From Astatotilapia calliptera (lineage: Eukaryota; Chordata; Actinopteri; Cichliformes; Cichlidae), in contig NC_039323.1 in assembly GCF_900246225.1 (NCBI RefSeq), positions 10,146,979 to 10,210,978 on the forward strand: a DNA stretch of 64,000 bases, given 5' to 3'. How positions within the stretch are numbered: position 1 is the stretch's first letter; the number at the start of each line of letters is the position of its first letter. The position numbers were made by a program, and so were the translations under genes. The notes under the pieces are model-generated. The model worked only from the letters and a program-made list of their open reading frames with translations, searched no databases and was not told where the DNA came from. Below, in pieces: positions 61,670 through 64,000 of the stretch.

Positions 61670-62226
61670 ATAATCTCCTCCACAGTAGAGACATCATCTG
61701 TGCATTGTCTCCATTTTCTCTGTTTTAATCCTGAAGATGTTCTTTGGGTTGATTTTCGGTCACAGACGTTTAAACTGTGAGGTAGCTGCACTCAGTGACT
61801 CACCTGTCACAGGTGGAGATGATGGGAGATGAGAAACAGCAGGTCTGTGTTGTTAGTCGGTGGTTCCTTTACAAACGGCGCATAATTCCCCAGAAATGAT
61901 GCTAATCAGGAGTGAAATGTGAACACGATGCTTTATTTCAGGGCAATAAATCAGAACCATTCTAGTAAAAATGAGCCGTCCTCTGAGCTCACAAATAACA
62001 CTTTGCTGTGAGCTGCATTGTCAGCCTGCTGCTGGCTTGATTACAGCAGGGATGTCAAACACTGTGGGTCAGACCGAAGAAACTCTCCTTCCAGTCAGTC
62101 TAATGAAGTTTAACAATGCATTAACTACTCACTATAAAGCCAGAAAATTCTACAGTAGGTGGTTAAAAACGGGGACTTTTCTTTCATGTAACTGTCTATT
62201 TATTACTTCATTACCTTGATGTAGTG

Positions 62227-62452
62227 CAGGGGTGGGCAACTCCAGGCGTTGAGGGCCAGTGTCCTGCAGCTTTTAGATGTGTCCTTGAACCAACACAGCT
62301 GATTCAAATGGCTAAATTATGTCCTCAACATGTCTTGAAGTTCTCCAGAGGCTTGGTAGCAAACTAATCATGTGATTCAGATGTGTTGACCCAGGGTGAG
62401 ATCTAAAACCTGCAGGACACCGGCCCTTCAGGCCTGGAGTTGCCCACCCCTG
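62227..62452. mobile_element. hAT-like MITE (226 bp) in the frem1 intron after exon 16
   Basis: The inverted repeats are about 52 bases long with about five mismatches, starting caggggtgggcaactccagg on both strands. The flanks atgtagtg (62219-62226) and gtgtagtg (62453-62460) match at 7 of 8 bases. The near-identity of the ends suggests a fairly young copy. Confidence 0.85.
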
Positions 62453-62908
62453 GTGTAGTGTGAGTAGTCATGGGCAAGGTCTTAACCTAACCCATGACTA
62501 CCCCAACCTTACCCAAAAGGAAAAACTTGTGAAACTTATGAAAATACATTAAAAAGTTTATGCCCTCCTTCCCATTTTTTAATGAGATCCCGTGGGCCGC
62601 ATTTCAGTCTTTGCCGGGATGATTCTGGCCCTCGGACCTTGTGTTGGGATCCCCAGGATTACAGTTTCATGAACCAGGGTTTAACCATCGAGGCAGCAGA
62701 TGAGAAGATGGAGCAGTTTGGGGGTTGGCCGAGTTTTAATGTAACTGTAGGTTGGTGCTCTGATCCTGTCGAGCTTCAGGAAACCGAAATCAGAATCATC
62801 TCTAACTTTAAAGATTTAAAGTTAAACTCAGCATAGAGTTTATTCTGGAGACAGAGCCCTGAGTTTACACTTGCTGGGGTCTTTGTTTAAACTGGCCTGA
62901 TACTTGGT

Positions 62909-62910
<2 letters not shown>

Positions 62911-62970
<60 letters not shown>
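62911..62970 (+). repeat. GT microsatellite
   Basis: About 30 uninterrupted gt units in the same intron as the 62227-62452 MITE. Confidence 0.85.
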
Positions 62971-62971
<1 letters not shown>

Positions 62972-64000
62972 GTCAGCCGGCTAACGAGGTTGGCACTGAT
63001 GTGTTTTAAATGAAATCTGCTAATTGTCTGGTGGTATTACATGAAAACACACACACGGCTGAGAGATTATCTCACCGTGTGTGTGTGTGTGGACAGCGGA
63101 CAATGAGCGTCTTAACTAAACAAAAGACAGAACCTCCATTTCGTGCTCACAATAGGAGACGTGTTAGCCGCAGCTCAGCAGCCAGATCAGCTTAGCGCTG
63201 CCGACGGCGGGACGACTCGTAATCCTGCCGGCGGGTCTCCCTGCTCATTCGGCACCGGCGCACAGTTCAGGGCCGAGGGTGGGGTGGTGCGTGTGTGTGT
63301 GTGTGTGCATGCGCGTGTGGTGGTGCTGGTGTTTGGGTGGGGGGTTCTTGGTCTAATTAATTAGCAGTGAATAAAGACACAGAATAAGAGCCTTAGTGGA
63401 GCGAGCCTCACATCCACGTGTTCCTGTTTTAGGACGACGCTGGTTTATCAGCCAGATCCAGGACTGTCCCTCATTAATGCTCACACCCATCCACTCACAT
63501 CTGCCCACAGTGTTCATACTCCAACTGAACACAGCAGGCTTAGACCCGCTCCTGTCTGCAGGAAACGGGGGGTGGAGGCTGCAGGTGGAAGGAATTCTGC
63601 TCCTGGTCCTGTTTGAGTTTCACTCAATAAAAAAAAACAGGATTATTAAACGATGCCTGAACTTTAGTTAGAAACTAAACAGGTTTAGTTTCCAGCTGTG
63701 AGAGATCTCAGTTTGGGGTAAAGTGTGATGAGGTGGGAGTGAAAGAATGGACAGATTCGCCTGCATGAACCGTCCGCTAACACATGAGGAGCTGGCAGCT
63801 CAACATCTACACCTGTACCTATTGTGTACAACATGTCCAGCCCAGAGTTGTGCTAGTGGCTCAGGTGGGCTTCAACATCATGGCAGAAAATAAGCCAGTG
63901 CTCCCGTGTGCTTCGAGTGGACATCTCGGTGGACGGTGTGCTTACTGCGTGGCGTGCATGTGTGGAAGCAGTGGAGTTGAAATCCACCATCAGGCGCTCA

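Larger units (their letters stand above)
60941..64000 (+). other. frem1 intron 16, open at the right edge
   Basis: No frame matches the expected CSPG 7 sequence, so the next exon is outside. The intron holds three or more GT microsatellites, the 226-bp hAT-like MITE and otherwise unremarkable sequence. Confidence 0.6.

Noticed and set aside
62582..62836. A further frem1 exon after exon 16
   Set aside because: The translated frame shows none of the CSPG 7 motifs expected next and has no suitable phase-1 acceptor.
1..64000. CRISPR arrays, operons, phage or other prokaryotic defence systems
   Set aside because: All tandem repeats are simple microsatellites or short duplications without spacer structure. 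The gene has spliceosomal introns, so this is vertebrate nuclear DNA.

Overview
This is nuclear DNA from a ray-finned (teleost) fish, most likely a percomorph. The window holds one recognisable protein-coding gene, long AC/GT microsatellites, and many fish-type retrotransposon tails and hAT-like DNA transposons. Introns are bounded by GT/AG and there is no dense prokaryotic-style coding. A cichlid would fit, but the sequence alone does not prove the species.

Layout. Positions 1-48,100 hold no gene I can support. This is intergenic sequence or the 5' flank/first intron of the gene that follows. It contains LINE 3' ends (about 5.3, 7.6, 13.6/14.7, 15.3, 18.0, 31.1 and 40.5/42.7 kb), a tRNA-derived SINE (3.3 kb), a decayed Tc1-like transposase (30.2 kb), a foldback palindrome (26.65-26.98 kb), and eight hAT-like insertions whose 8-bp target-site duplications can be read directly. 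Several insertions are nested. The deepest nest, at 40.5-42.7 kb, is a LINE tail containing a hAT that itself contains a second hAT and a short retroelement. Scattered GC-richer, low-repeat patches may be conserved non-coding elements.

From 48,125 to the right edge lies the 5' part of frem1 (FRAS1-related extracellular matrix protein 1) on the + strand. I place 16 coding exons between 48,242 and 60,940. They join in a continuous frame for 1,010 codons plus one base. They encode the signal peptide, the N-terminal domain and about the first six CSPG repeats. The remaining CSPG repeats, the Calx-beta domain and the C-type lectin domain known in the family lie beyond the window. Intron 7 (51,729-56,229) is by far the largest internal intron. 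It contains two GC-rich islands, one carrying an antisense open frame with a Kozak-like start and a C-terminal hydrophobic segment. That is the most interesting unexplained signal in the genic part. A ninth hAT-like element, 226 bp long with about 52-bp inverted repeats, sits in the intron after exon 16.

Role: Frem1 is a secreted basement-membrane protein which, with Fras1 and Frem2, forms the Fraser complex that anchors epidermis to dermis and is needed in fin, skin and kidney development. No partner gene is visible here. I found no rRNA, functional tRNA, CRISPR array, operon or bacterial insertion sequence.
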